DNA of 64,000 bases. Origin: Foetidibacter luteolus. Lineage in GTDB: Bacteria; Bacteroidota; Bacteroidia; Chitinophagales; Chitinophagaceae. The notes beneath the pieces are model-generated. The model did not search any database. It had not been told where the DNA came from and was given only the letters and a program-made list of their open reading frames with translations. This document shows positions 18,078-27,312 of this stretch, in pieces. Numbering within the stretch: position 1 is the stretch's first letter; every line of letters starts with the position of its first letter. The stretch lies in the NCBI RefSeq assembly GCF_009650435.1, contig NZ_VVIP01000059.1, positions 1 through 64,000 of the forward strand, given 5' to 3'. A program made the translations under genes and the position numbers.

Positions 18078-18198
18078 TTTTTATGAACCCGGCTACAATA
18101 AATTATGGCACCGCCTGTTGAGCAATCTTGCGTGGCGAAGCAGCAAGATTGGAATACTTGTACGTCCGGTTTTTCATGGCAGCTTTTCAGCCCTGGTA
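18078..18198 (+). repeat. Interspersed repeat family B, copy 4, with enlarged central hairpin
   Basis: Starts TTTTTATGAACCCGGCTAC and ends TTTTCAGCCCTGGTA, but is about 121 bp because the centre carries CAATCTTGC (18123-18131) and GCAAGATTG (18143-18151), a perfect 9-bp inverted repeat around an 11-nt loop. It lies 64 bp after the PKD-1 stop and upstream of the Rpn-like gene. Confidence 0.88.
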
Positions 18199-18282
18199 AA
18201 GTCCGGGAGAAATAGGCTTTTATTAATTTCTGCTTTGTCATAGTCATACTGTTTATATTTACTACTCCGGTAATCCTATTTT

Positions 18283-19173
18283 ATGAAACGCGACGACATC
18301 CTCTGGAAAGGTATACTTGAAAATGTATTTGACGACTTTCTACGTTTCTTTTTCAGCAATGCAGACGAACTTTTTGACATGGAAAAAGGCTTTGCTTTCC
18401 TTGATAAAGAACTTGCACAACTGTATCCCCAGGGGGAAGGCACTTATCCAAAATTTGTTGACAAACTGGTTAAAGTTTTTTTAAACGATGGAAGAGAGGA
18501 GTGGATACTGGTACATATTGAAGTACAAGGCCATAAAGACGCCGGTTTTGAAAAGCGCATGTTCACTTATTTTTACCGTATACTGGATAGATATGACAAG
18601 CCGGTAACCGCTATTGCTATTTTAACAGACAGCAATAAGAACTTTAAGCCTGGTACTTTTGCTTATAACTGCCTTGGCACAAGTGCTGTTTTTAGATTCA
18701 ATAGTTACAAAATAATAGAGGAGGACGAGGAAAGGCTTTTGTCAAACAGCAATCCGTTTTCAGTAGTGGTATTAACGGTACTGCTCGCTATTAAACAAAA
18801 AAGGGTGCCTGACGACAATTTGCTGCAACTGAAGGTGGAACTGGCAAAAAATCTGCTGCGCCGAGAAATACCTTTAAAAAAGGTTAGAGAGTTATTAGTT
18901 TTTCTGAAGAGTTATGTACGGTTTGCCAAAAAGGAAAATAACGCTAAATTTGAACAAAAGATAAACGACTTTACCGGAAATAAAACAACTATGGGTATTG
19001 TAGAAATGTTGATGGAAAGGGAAAAGAAGGAGGGCATGCTTCAGGGTAACCAGGAAGCAAGAATTGCATTTGTAAAAAACCTGTTGCAACAAACAGATTT
19101 CAGCATAAGGAAGATTGCACAATTAGCTGATGTTACTGAAGCATTCGTAAGGAAAATAAAGAAAAGCTTATAA
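18283..19173 (+). CDS. Rpn-family PD-(D/E)XK nuclease (recombination-promoting nuclease/putative transposase)
   Basis: 296 residues of the Rpn/PD-(D/E)XK family, whose E. coli members are Ca-stimulated DNA endonucleases that promote RecA-independent recombination. The catalytic core is visible as EEWILVHIEVQGHKD (about residues 76-90, the E-x-Q variant), preceded by the conserved N-terminal DDFLRFFF and FLDKELAQLYP. The C-terminus (FSIRKIAQLADVTEAFVRKI) is a resolvase-like helix-turn-helix. It sits alone between the two PKD giants, bracketed by family B copies in opposite orientations, with its own terminator. Whether it acts on the neighbouring repeats is speculation. Confidence 0.88.
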   Translation: MKRDDILWKGILENVFDDFLRFFFSNADELFDMEKGFAFLDKELAQLYPQGEGTYPKFVDKLVKVFLNDGREEWILVHIEVQGHKDAGFEKRMFTYFYRILDRYDKPVTAIAILTDSNKNFKPGTFAYNCLGTSAVFRFNSYKIIEEDEERLLSNSNPFSVVVLTVLLAIKQKRVPDDNLLQLKVELAKNLLRREIPLKKVRELLVFLKSYVRFAKKENNAKFEQKINDFTGNKTTMGIVEMLMEREKKEGMLQGNQEARIAFVKNLLQQTDFSIRKIAQLADVTEAFVRKIKKSL

Positions 19174-19193
19174 CAGGCAGAAATATCCTTTTT

Positions 19194-19229
19194 AACAGGC
19201 GGCTTATTAACAGCCGCCTGTTTGTTTTA
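19194..19229 (+). terminator. Intrinsic terminator of the Rpn-like gene
   Basis: AACAGGCGGCT and AGCCGCCTGTT form an 11-bp perfect stem with a 7-nt loop, followed by TTGTTTT, 21 bp after the stop codon. Confidence 0.92.
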
Positions 19230-19256
19230 TTGGAGAACAAACACTGTAATGTAACT

Positions 19257-19401
19257 CTACCCATGCTGGGAAGATGCCGCAAAATATCAATCACGCCTGA
19301 AATGCTGCAGGATACTGTATTTGTTGCTCAATAAAGTTATAGCGTACAAGTGAGTGACACAACGAAGTCCCCATGAAATACATCTGCCCGTACCATAAAA
19401 A
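19257..19401 (-). repeat. Interspersed repeat family B, copy 5, expanded
   Basis: The left end CTACCCATGCTGGGAA and right end CTGCCCGTACCATAAAAA match the family ends. The core GTACAAGTGAGTGACACAAC (19345-19364) is of the ACTCACTTG subtype. About 50 bp of extra sequence lies between the left end and the core. The remaining gap to 19618 holds a weak short hairpin near 19408-19422 and nothing else I can name. Confidence 0.65.
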
Positions 19402-19618
19402 TAAAAAATGCCGCAGGCATTATTCAGGCACTCCATGCCCTTAAACCGCATTGTTATCCCCACTGTAAAAAGAAATTATCAATAATCTTGGTTTGTAACC
19501 TTTAAGGCAGGATTTTTGTACATCAATCCCGGTATTATCCATTTAATTTCAATATCTCTCGCTTAACCTGATGTAACCCATCCTGAAAAAACCGGCAGTA
19601 AATCCTTTTCGTTTGTTT

Positions 19619-22600
19619 ATGAGTGCGAACCAGAGACGCCACCGTCATTTTATTGTGTTTATTTTGTTTTTTTTTATTTGCTGTTTTTCCCAGGCCCAAA
19701 CCGCGGATTTTACGGTAAATAAAACCGGGGGCTGTTCGCCGCTTGATGTTCGCTTTACCAATACTTCATCGGGACTTTCAGCAGGCGCTTCTTATAAATG
19801 GGACTTTGGCAACACAAATACATCTACACTTAAAGACCCCGGCACTACCTATAAAGATGAACAGGTTTATACAGTAACACTTACTGTTACTGATAAAGGC
19901 AACATCTACACCAAAACGCTGGACATAACAGTATACAAAAAACCGGTTGTTGATTTTTCTGCCGACATTGCCAAAGGTTGCCTGCCATTGCCGGTAACCT
20001 TAACCAGCAACTCAACACCCGGAGATGGTACTATTACCAGCTATTTCTGGGATTATGGCGATGGTACGGCCAAGCCTGGGGAACAAACAACCGAACATAC
20101 TTACAAAGCTGCTCAACCTGTTACGGCCGGCCTTACGGTAACTAATAGTTTTGGTTGTTATGCCACTGTAAACAAAAACATAGTGGAGGTATTGTCGGCA
20201 GTTGAACCATCTTTTGACGCGGTACCGGCTACGGTTTGCAACATTAATGATCCGGTAAGTTTTCAAAATAACAGCCAGGGGCCCGGCACACTTACCTATG
20301 CCTGGAATTTCGGCGATGGAAAATCCGCTTCCGGTGCAACTGCCAGCCATGTTTATGGGGTAAAGGGCTCCTACAATGTAACCCTTACCGTAACCAGTTC
20401 TGAAGGTTGCGTGGCAGAGCTAACCAAAGACAGCCTGGTAAACGTGGCGAATTTTAATACGGCCTTCGATATGCCGCCGGTTGTTTGTGAAAACAGTGAA
20501 GCAGTGTTTACCGATATAAGTGTACCCGCGGCGGATGCACAGACCTGGAAAATTAACAGCGTTGTGCAGGGGGGCGCCCAACAAATACTTACGCATACTT
20601 TTAGTCCTGCGAAAAATTACAGGGTAACCCTTATAAACAGTTATGGCAACTGTAAGGATACCGCGGTTAAAACGGTAAGGGTAAAACCGTCTCCACAAAC
20701 AAAAGATTTCTTATTGGCCATGCAGGGAAACTGCGGGGCGCCTGTTGAGGTAAAATTCCAGGACACTACTACTACACCCGTTAGCTGGGAGTGGGACTTT
20801 AATTACAGCGATACCGGTTTTAACGTAATGGCTGCCGGGCAAACGGCAGCATATACCTATACTGCTGACGGCACCTACCGGCCTGCCCTTAGGCTAACCA
20901 ACGATGCAGGTTGCAGCACTACCATTACAAAACAGGTAGTGGTGTCAAAACCCAATGTTACTATCCAAAGTTCCAACGGCCCGGAAGGTTGCCTTTCTTT
21001 AAATACTACTTTTTATGTGCATTCCGATGCTGAAATAGCAGAATACCGCTGGTCGTTTGGCGATGGTGGCAATGGCTCAGGTTTACCGCAACCCAAGCGC
21101 AGTTTTACTACACCGGGTGTTTATACGGTTACGCTTAACTATACCACGAAGGCAGGCTGCAAAGGGGCAGCCGCTTATAGCGTTACTATTTTTGAAAAGC
21201 CCAAACTTGATTTTGTTGCAGACCTTACCACCGTTTGCGGGGATAACCCGGTAACCTTTACAGTGTTAGGTGCGGATGGCGGGCAGGGGGCTTATGCCTA
21301 TTATTGGCTTTTTGGGGATAACAACTCCGGCACCAGCACCAGTACCGGTATTTCTCACCGGTATTACAGGGATGAAACATTTACGGTAACGCTTATTGTT
21401 TCTAACGGAACCTGTGCTGATACCATAGTAAAAGAAAACTACATCACTGTTCTGCCACCCTTTCCACGCATTACCGCCGCCAATAACACCTGCGAGGGAG
21501 ACCGCGGTATGGTTAGTTTTGAAGAATTGTCCCGCAAGGCTGAGAAATGGGCCTGGAATTTTGGAGACGGCAGCGCTGAAGTAAGTTATAGCAACTATAA
21601 GCCTGAAATAACGCACCACTTCACCAAAACCGGTACTTACCAGGTAGTATTAACAGCAACTAATGGCGGCTGCAGTGTGCAGGACACTATAATAACTTCT
21701 GTGTTACTTAAGCAGGATCCCCTGCTTTCCGCGGAAAAAACTGAAGTATGCTCCGACGGTTCCCTGCAGCTATATATTTCCCGTATGGAAACCAACCCCG
21801 TGGAAAGTTTTTACCAGTATGATATTATAAAACAGGTATACGCCGATGGCAGCGCTTTTAATGGCACCCTGCAAACAGGCCAGCAATGGTTAAGCCCACA
21901 CCCGTTTACCCTGCAAAACTGGGACAACGGCAAAAACGGTCTCCAGGTAATTACCCGCTCTTACAATTTTGGCTGCGATGATACCACCAATCTTATTCCG
22001 CTGGCTATTAAGGGGCCTGTTGCCGATTTTGAAATGACGGTGAACAATGTTTGCTTTAAAACCCCGGTAGGTTTTAAAGACAAGTCTTTGCCCGGCAGCA
22101 ACAATACCCCTATTGAAAAATGGGAGTGGAATTACGGCGATGGCCAGGTAGAAACTACCATTAAAGGCGGGGATGTAAATCACCGCTATGCAAACCCGGG
22201 TTCTTTCCAGGCTTCTTTAACCATTACCGACAAAGAGGGCTGTACCGCCACTGTACTTAATGGTAATTATGTGGTACTGAAAGGGCCGAAAGCAGCATTC
22301 AGTGTTTCCGAAAACCCTGCGCTGCCAAGAACAAATATCCAGTTTGCCAATATTTCTAACCTGGCCAATACCAATATATTAGACAACCAGTTTACCTGGT
22401 CATACGGTAACGGGCTTTCCGCGGTTACAGATTTTTATGGGCAGCTTTCTCATATATACCACAGTACCGGTGTTGATACTGTGCGGCTTATTGCCCGGAA
22501 CAATGCCGAGAAGTGTGCCGATACCGCCGTGCAGTATGTGTACATAAAAAACACCAACCTTAACTACAGCTACAGCACCACTTTTTTAAACCCTAACAGC

Positions 22601-24568
22601 GGGTGCCCCCCGGTGCTGGCCATTTTTAACAGCAGTTCTGTAAACGTAACCGGCGTATCATGGAATTTTGGCGATGGCACCGGCGCAGATAACCGCAAAG
22701 TGGTAAGCCACACGTACGAGAAACCGGGCGTATATAAAGTAACATTGTATGGCCATTTTCCCGATGGGTCTGTGGACTCTACTTTTGAGTTCATTACCAT
22801 ACAGGGGCCCTATGCCACGTTAAGGGCAGATAAGCCCTTTAGTTGCGGGGCGGAAGCCATTACCCTAACCGCGGAAGCTAAGAACACTACCTCTTATACC
22901 TGGGATTTTGGCGACGGCACCCTGGTAGATGCTGCCGATTCCTTTGCCGTGCATCATTACCTTACGCCGGGTGTTTATACACCATCGCTTATTGTAAAAG
23001 ACAGTAATAACTGCTCCTTCCCGTTCTTTCTTAATGAAAAAATCATCATAGATACCCTGCTGGCAGCTATAGAACAACAGCCTGCCATAGCCTGCGATTC
23101 CGCTGTGGTGCAGTTTACACCCAGGCTGGTTAGTATTGCAAAGAACGAGCTGCAGCAGCCTATGCAATATTCCTGGAATTTTGGAACAGGCGCTGCTGCC
23201 GATACCTCAGCCGCAGAAAAGGCTTCCTTTATTTACAATAAACCGGGCGTGTACCCGGTTAACTTAAAAGTCAGCTCTCCTTATGGCTGTGTGCACGATA
23301 CTACGGTTAACATAACCGTTAACCCGGTAGCAAGGGGGCGCATTACAGGGCCTGCCACTATTTGCGAAAGTACTTATGCAACATTTAAAGGCAGTACAGA
23401 TGCTGCCTACAGTGGCCTTACCTGGCAATGGCATTTCCAGGGCAGTGATACTTCTACGCTACAAAACCCGCCGCAAATGCTGTTCAGCCAAACCGGTGCA
23501 GATTCTGTTACGCTGATAGTAAACAACAAAGGCTGTTTCGATACTACCTTTTACGGCATTTTCGTGCATGCCAAACCCGTAATTGACCTTCAGCCTAAGC
23601 AACCTCACATCTGCGTAGGCAGCTCTGTGCAGTTGCAGGCACATGACGGCGTTGAATATTTATGGAGCCCCAATACTGCCATAGACCATATTCAAAACCA
23701 AAATCCCGTGGTATCACCAAAAACAACTGCACAATACAATGTGCAGGTAACCAATAGCCACGGCTGCGTTAATACAGATTCTGTAATAGTACGGGTAACA
23801 GAAAAGTTTGATACCAAAGCAGATTCCCCCGTGTACCTGTGCCGTGGCGGCAGCCTGCGGCTGAATGCTTATGGCGCATACAGGTATCATTGGATTGATG
23901 GGGCCGACCTGTCAGACCCCAATTCAGCCAATCCTGAAACAAGAACCGGTACCGCCCGTACCTATACCGTGGTAGGGTACGACAGCCTTGGTTGCTTCAG
24001 CGATACTGCACATGCAGAAGTACGTATTGCAGAATTGCCCACCGTTAATGCCGGGCCGGATGTTACTTCTTTCGCCGGTACCGAAGTGCAGTTAACAGCC
24101 ACCGGCAGCAGTGATGTTGCCAACTGGCAGTGGACGCCTACAGATTACCTCAACTGCAGCAACTGCGCAACGCCTATCAGCATACCGCGTTCTAATATTA
24201 CCTATACCGTACAGGGCACTACCGTACATGGCTGCGTGCAAAAAGACAGCGTTAACATCAGTATTGTGTGCAAGGCCAGCCTGGTGCAGATACCCACGGC
24301 CTTTACGCCCAACGGCGATCTGCTGAACGATAATTTCATGATTAAAGGCCGCGGCATTAAGCTCATCAAACACTTTGTGGTGTTTGGCCGCTGGGGCGAT
24401 AAAATCTTCGAAAAAAGTAATGTTAACGCCAACGACCGCAGCGCCGGCTGGGATGGCCTGTACAAAGGCAGGCCCCTGCAAACCGGCACCTATATTTACA
24501 TGGCCGAAATTATTTGCGACACCGGCGAAACCTATAATTACAAAGGCACAGTAACACTCATCAGGTAA
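19619..24568 (+). CDS. Giant PKD-repeat protein with T9SS type B sorting domain (PKD-2)
   Basis: A paralogue of PKD-1, matching it domain for domain over about 1650 residues: signal peptide (to about residue 27, ending FSQAQ), the near-identical start TADFTVNKTGGCSPLDVRFT, a series of PKD-like repeats, two Ig-like domains and the gliding motility-associated sorting domain (FTPNGDLLNDNF, AGWDGLYKG, TYIYMAEIICDTGE). Where PKD-1 has Tyr-rich loops this protein has Gly/Ser/Thr/Gln-rich ones. The C-terminal 100 residues are the best conserved part. ATG 19619 is chosen; a TTG at 19613 adds two residues. Export by T9SS is well supported; the role is inferred. Confidence 0.92.
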   Translation: MSANQRRHRHFIVFILFFFICCFSQAQTADFTVNKTGGCSPLDVRFTNTSSGLSAGASYKWDFGNTNTSTLKDPGTTYKDEQVYTVTLTVTDKGNIYTKTLDITVYKKPVVDFSADIAKGCLPLPVTLTSNSTPGDGTITSYFWDYGDGTAKPGEQTTEHTYKAAQPVTAGLTVTNSFGCYATVNKNIVEVLSAVEPSFDAVPATVCNINDPVSFQNNSQGPGTLTYAWNFGDGKSASGATASHVYGVKGSYNVTLTVTSSEGCVAELTKDSLVNVANFNTAFDMPPVVCENSEAVFTDISVPAADAQTWKINSVVQGGAQQILTHTFSPAKNYRVTLINSYGNCKDTAVKTVRVKPSPQTKDFLLAMQGNCGAPVEVKFQDTTTTPVSWEWDFNYSDTGFNVMAAGQTAAYTYTADGTYRPALRLTNDAGCSTTITKQVVVSKPNVTIQSSNGPEGCLSLNTTFYVHSDAEIAEYRWSFGDGGNGSGLPQPKRSFTTPGVYTVTLNYTTKAGCKGAAAYSVTIFEKPKLDFVADLTTVCGDNPVTFTVLGADGGQGAYAYYWLFGDNNSGTSTSTGISHRYYRDETFTVTLIVSNGTCADTIVKENYITVLPPFPRITAANNTCEGDRGMVSFEELSRKAEKWAWNFGDGSAEVSYSNYKPEITHHFTKTGTYQVVLTATNGGCSVQDTIITSVLLKQDPLLSAEKTEVCSDGSLQLYISRMETNPVESFYQYDIIKQVYADGSAFNGTLQTGQQWLSPHPFTLQNWDNGKNGLQVITRSYNFGCDDTTNLIPLAIKGPVADFEMTVNNVCFKTPVGFKDKSLPGSNNTPIEKWEWNYGDGQVETTIKGGDVNHRYANPGSFQASLTITDKEGCTATVLNGNYVVLKGPKAAFSVSENPALPRTNIQFANISNLANTNILDNQFTWSYGNGLSAVTDFYGQLSHIYHSTGVDTVRLIARNNAEKCADTAVQYVYIKNTNLNYSYSTTFLNPNSGCPPVLAIFNSSSVNVTGVSWNFGDGTGADNRKVVSHTYEKPGVYKVTLYGHFPDGSVDSTFEFITIQGPYATLRADKPFSCGAEAITLTAEAKNTTSYTWDFGDGTLVDAADSFAVHHYLTPGVYTPSLIVKDSNNCSFPFFLNEKIIIDTLLAAIEQQPAIACDSAVVQFTPRLVSIAKNELQQPMQYSWNFGTGAAADTSAAEKASFIYNKPGVYPVNLKVSSPYGCVHDTTVNITVNPVARGRITGPATICESTYATFKGSTDAAYSGLTWQWHFQGSDTSTLQNPPQMLFSQTGADSVTLIVNNKGCFDTTFYGIFVHAKPVIDLQPKQPHICVGSSVQLQAHDGVEYLWSPNTAIDHIQNQNPVVSPKTTAQYNVQVTNSHGCVNTDSVIVRVTEKFDTKADSPVYLCRGGSLRLNAYGAYRYHWIDGADLSDPNSANPETRTGTARTYTVVGYDSLGCFSDTAHAEVRIAELPTVNAGPDVTSFAGTEVQLTATGSSDVANWQWTPTDYLNCSNCATPISIPRSNITYTVQGTTVHGCVQKDSVNISIVCKASLVQIPTAFTPNGDLLNDNFMIKGRGIKLIKHFVVFGRWGDKIFEKSNVNANDRSAGWDGLYKGRPLQTGTYIYMAEIICDTGETYNYKGTVTLIR

Positions 24569-24603
24569 GTTTTTTATCTATTGCTCCGCAATAGCCGTAG
24601 AAC

Positions 24604-24696
24604 TTTTATGGGCCCGGCATGGGAATTACTATGAGGCGTCCCTTGCGTCGCACTCTTGTACTTTCTGTACTTTATGCGGCTTTTCCCACATGGTAG
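24604..24696 (+). repeat. Interspersed repeat family B, copy 6
   Basis: 93 bp: TTTTATGGGCCCGGCATGG start, GTCGCACTCTTGTAC core, CATGGTAG end. It begins 36 bp after the PKD-2 stop and forms the left edge of an AT-richer gene block whose right edge is the inverted copy 7. Confidence 0.9.
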
Positions 24697-24789
24697 AATT
24701 CATGATCGCATGTTTTGAAATGTTTGTAAAGGTTGATATATTGAGGATGAATAATCAACAGGTTTTTGTATAATTGACTGCTGCTTATC

Positions 24790-25461
24790 ATGAGACAACT
24801 AACTGAAAGAGCTTTAAATTATCTGCACGGATTAAAACGTAATAAAGATGCAGTTACCAATAGGAACGAATTAGAGAGCTTTTTCTTAAATCAAAATATT
24901 CCGGTTTTTGAGCCGGTCATAAATTATGGGGTTTCCTTTTCTGGATTCACATTTAGAACAAAACTTAGGAAAGGAGATGCATTCTCAACTTTTCTTGTTT
25001 TATTACAAGATATTGAATCAGGCAAACCATTTGAATTTGAAAAAGAACAAGGTAAATTCTTGTTTTATTGTGGAGATCATGAAACAGCGCAATTCTGGTT
25101 TTACATTGATCAGGATGGGCAGTTTTGTTCAGATGGCTATTCTGGAGCGAATGTATTGAGTTCATCTTTTGAGGTAAAAGTTGAACAATATGCGTTCAAG
25201 AATTGCCTTTTAGGTTGGATTGAACATCCATATTATTACGAACTAAAAGACCTTGATTCTTTACTGCTGGCCTTAACAAATCATTTCGACGTTATAAACG
25301 AATGTACAGACGGTTATAATTCTTGGTTTCGAAGTGATAATCTAATCGTACAAATCGGAATTTGGTTACATGAGCAAAGCTATTTTGTACATTTTTATGG
25401 AAAATCTGGTGAGGCATTAGCGAAATTCATAGCCGATTTGGAGGGGGAAAAAATAATTTAA
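24790..25461 (+). CDS. Hypothetical protein, soluble, AT-rich gene
   Basis: 223 residues without signal peptide or membrane segment; not recognised. It is rich in aromatic residues and acidic, with predicted beta strands such as AQFWFYIDQDGQFCSDGY and SYFVHFYGKSGEALAKFIAD. The overall feel (single domain, acidic, no catalytic motif, orphan gene next to a large exported protein) resembles immunity-type or SMI1/KNR4-like orphans, but I see no defining motif and would not name it so. Base composition is visibly more AT-rich than the core genes, consistent with acquisition. Confidence 0.75.
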   Translation: MRQLTERALNYLHGLKRNKDAVTNRNELESFFLNQNIPVFEPVINYGVSFSGFTFRTKLRKGDAFSTFLVLLQDIESGKPFEFEKEQGKFLFYCGDHETAQFWFYIDQDGQFCSDGYSGANVLSSSFEVKVEQYAFKNCLLGWIEHPYYYELKDLDSLLLALTNHFDVINECTDGYNSWFRSDNLIVQIGIWLHEQSYFVHFYGKSGEALAKFIADLEGEKII

Positions 25462-25498
25462 CCCACAATGAATACTGTTCGCTTAAAACACAAACCAA

Positions 25499-25870
25499 AT
25501 GAAAATGGTTCCCATCTTTCGCTGCCGTAATATGAAAGAAGCGCTTTCATTTTATACCGGCATTCTTGATTTTGAGATGAACGAACCCGGCGCCTCAGCC
25601 GATGATTGGGTTGTGGCATTGTCAAACGGAGAGGCCAGTCTAATGCTCACAATCCTGGAGGGCGACCAGAAGATAGGTATTGCCGCCAATGTATTGGTTG
25701 AAGATATTGACAGCTTGTTTGAGAAATATATCAGCAGGGGTCTGGACACTTCGGGAAAAGAAGGTTCACCTGTGCACCAGGGGCCTATTGACCAAAGCTG
25801 GGGAACCCGTGAATTTTATGTTACCGATGCCGACGGTAATACGTTGAGGTTTGTGCAGTTACCTGGCTGA
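25499..25870 (+). CDS. VOC (glyoxalase/bleomycin resistance-like) superfamily protein
   Basis: 123 residues forming one vicinal-oxygen-chelate domain of two beta-alpha-beta-beta-beta units: VPIFRCRNMKEALSFYTGIL at the start and REFYVTDADGNTLRFVQ at the end. Members include glyoxalase I, bleomycin- and fosfomycin-resistance proteins and dioxygenases. The C-terminal DADGNTLRF is typical of the bleomycin-resistance-like group. Specific substrate unknown. It stands 37 bp after the preceding unknown gene. Confidence 0.88.
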   Translation: MKMVPIFRCRNMKEALSFYTGILDFEMNEPGASADDWVVALSNGEASLMLTILEGDQKIGIAANVLVEDIDSLFEKYISRGLDTSGKEGSPVHQGPIDQSWGTREFYVTDADGNTLRFVQLPG

Positions 25871-25937
25871 GTTGTAAGAGAGTTTACCTGTATTTAAAGG
25901 ATATAGATGCTATCAAATAAGTTTAACTTACACTTTC

Positions 25938-26438
25938 ATGAAATTACACCTAAACTTTAAGCAAATGATAAAAGCGTACTTCTTTACAGCCCTTCTATTC
26001 TGCTCGTTTACAGTCTTTGGGCAAGATAAAACCCACCTTACCGGTAAATGGAAAATTATTGTGTTTGACGCAATTGTATATCATAACTATAAAAAAGACT
26101 CAACGTTTATACCTGGGGAGTTTAAGGAGTCCTTAAGGGGAGATAAAGACAGCTCATTTACTTTAGGTTTTATTGCCGGAATGATTAAAGGTTTTAATGA
26201 TTATTATTATGTTTTTCTTGAAAATGGCCAATATCAGGAGCTTAAAAATGATAAACTAAAACAGGAAGGAGTGTTTATTGTTAATGAAGCGGGTAAAGAA
26301 TTGATCCTGACGGCGAAGGATAAGTTTGGTGGAGAAAGTAGGCAAACTTTACTTTATGAGATTAATAACGGAAATCTGTTATTAAAGATACCATCTGAAG
26401 GAATGAATCTAAATTTTGAACTTGAAAAAGTAAAATAA
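25938..26438 (+). CDS. Exported lipocalin-like protein
   Basis: 166 residues with a signal peptide: the hydrophobic stretch AYFFTALLFCSFTVFGQ ends at about residue 29. The mature part begins LTGKWKI, the usual opening of Bacteroidota lipocalin-like proteins, and closes with strands LLYEINNGNLLLKI and LNFELEKVK, consistent with a small beta-barrel. ATG 25938 is used; an in-frame ATG at 25965 gives a signal peptide of more usual length and is equally possible. No ligand can be inferred. Confidence 0.75.
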   Translation: MKLHLNFKQMIKAYFFTALLFCSFTVFGQDKTHLTGKWKIIVFDAIVYHNYKKDSTFIPGEFKESLRGDKDSSFTLGFIAGMIKGFNDYYYVFLENGQYQELKNDKLKQEGVFIVNEAGKELILTAKDKFGGESRQTLLYEINNGNLLLKIPSEGMNLNFELEKVK

Positions 26439-26544
26439 GCTGGCGATTATTGATTTTTTGAATTTATATGAAGCGCATGAGTAGGTATGCTATTATTGTG
26501 CAGAAACTACAACCATAAACGTATTTACTTTTAAACGTACCACC

Positions 26545-27276
26545 ATGCATTTATATACAGAAAAGCTTATTAAAGGGCATTTTAGTAATATAAGTTTCTA
26601 TACTGCTATTGAGGCATTTTATAACATGGGTTTTGAAATACATGAAGTGAGTGATTTTGATGGCCTTAAAGTAAAAGATGATAACATTTTTTTAGGTAGC
26701 ATATCATTTATACACCAGGCACTTAGCTTATTAAAAATTAATATTCCCTTGCCTTTTGATTACCCGGATAACTTGCATGAATTCTATGGAAGAAAGATTT
26801 ATAGTTCCACAATTAGCCATGTTTCCAATAACCCTTCAATGTGGAATGTATTTATTAAGCCCAAAGGGGTACTGAAGCAGTTTTCGGGAAGGGTTGTGAG
26901 GGGGACTGCCGACTTAATTGGAACCAGTAACTATGAATTTGATACACCAATTTGGGTTTCTGAACCGGTGAATTTTGTAGCTGAATGGCGGGCTTTTGTG
27001 CGATACGGGGAAGTGCTTGATGTGCGACGTTACAAGGGACATTGGAAGTATGGCTATGATCATAAAGTAATAGAAGCTGCCGTTAAAGCCTTTTGTGATG
27101 CGCCCAAAGCCTATGCTTTAGATTTTGGGCTAACCGCAGACGGAAGACTTTTGGTAGTGGAAGCAAATGAAGGACACTCAATTGGTAGTTATGGGCTATT
27201 TTATGTTGATTATGCTAAACTGATTTCAACAAGGTGGTGTGAGTTGACTGGGCAAAAAGACCTTTGTGATTTTTAA
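26545..27276 (+). CDS. ATP-grasp protein, R2K-like clade
   Basis: 243 residues. The C-terminal half has ATP-grasp features: FIKPKG (about 111-116, ATP-binding Lys), the linker segment SEPVNFVAEWRAFV, and the metal-binding end DFGLTADGRLLVVEANEG followed by GSYGL. This resembles the R2K/DUF4343 clade, proposed from comparative genomics to ligate amino acids or peptides to proteins. The N-terminal half is an alpha/beta pre-ATP-grasp domain. The 130-residue gene 36 bp downstream may be its partner or substrate; that is inference. AT-richer than core genes. Confidence 0.8.
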   Translation: MHLYTEKLIKGHFSNISFYTAIEAFYNMGFEIHEVSDFDGLKVKDDNIFLGSISFIHQALSLLKINIPLPFDYPDNLHEFYGRKIYSSTISHVSNNPSMWNVFIKPKGVLKQFSGRVVRGTADLIGTSNYEFDTPIWVSEPVNFVAEWRAFVRYGEVLDVRRYKGHWKYGYDHKVIEAAVKAFCDAPKAYALDFGLTADGRLLVVEANEGHSIGSYGLFYVDYAKLISTRWCELTGQKDLCDF

Positions 27277-27312
27277 ATAAAAAGTTAGGATAGTTTAGAT
27301 GTACAAAGGATT

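Noticed and set aside
18283..19173. Insertion sequence transposase with terminal inverted repeats
   Set aside because: The protein is an Rpn-type nuclease, and flanking family B copies also occur elsewhere without it; no target-site duplication was seen.
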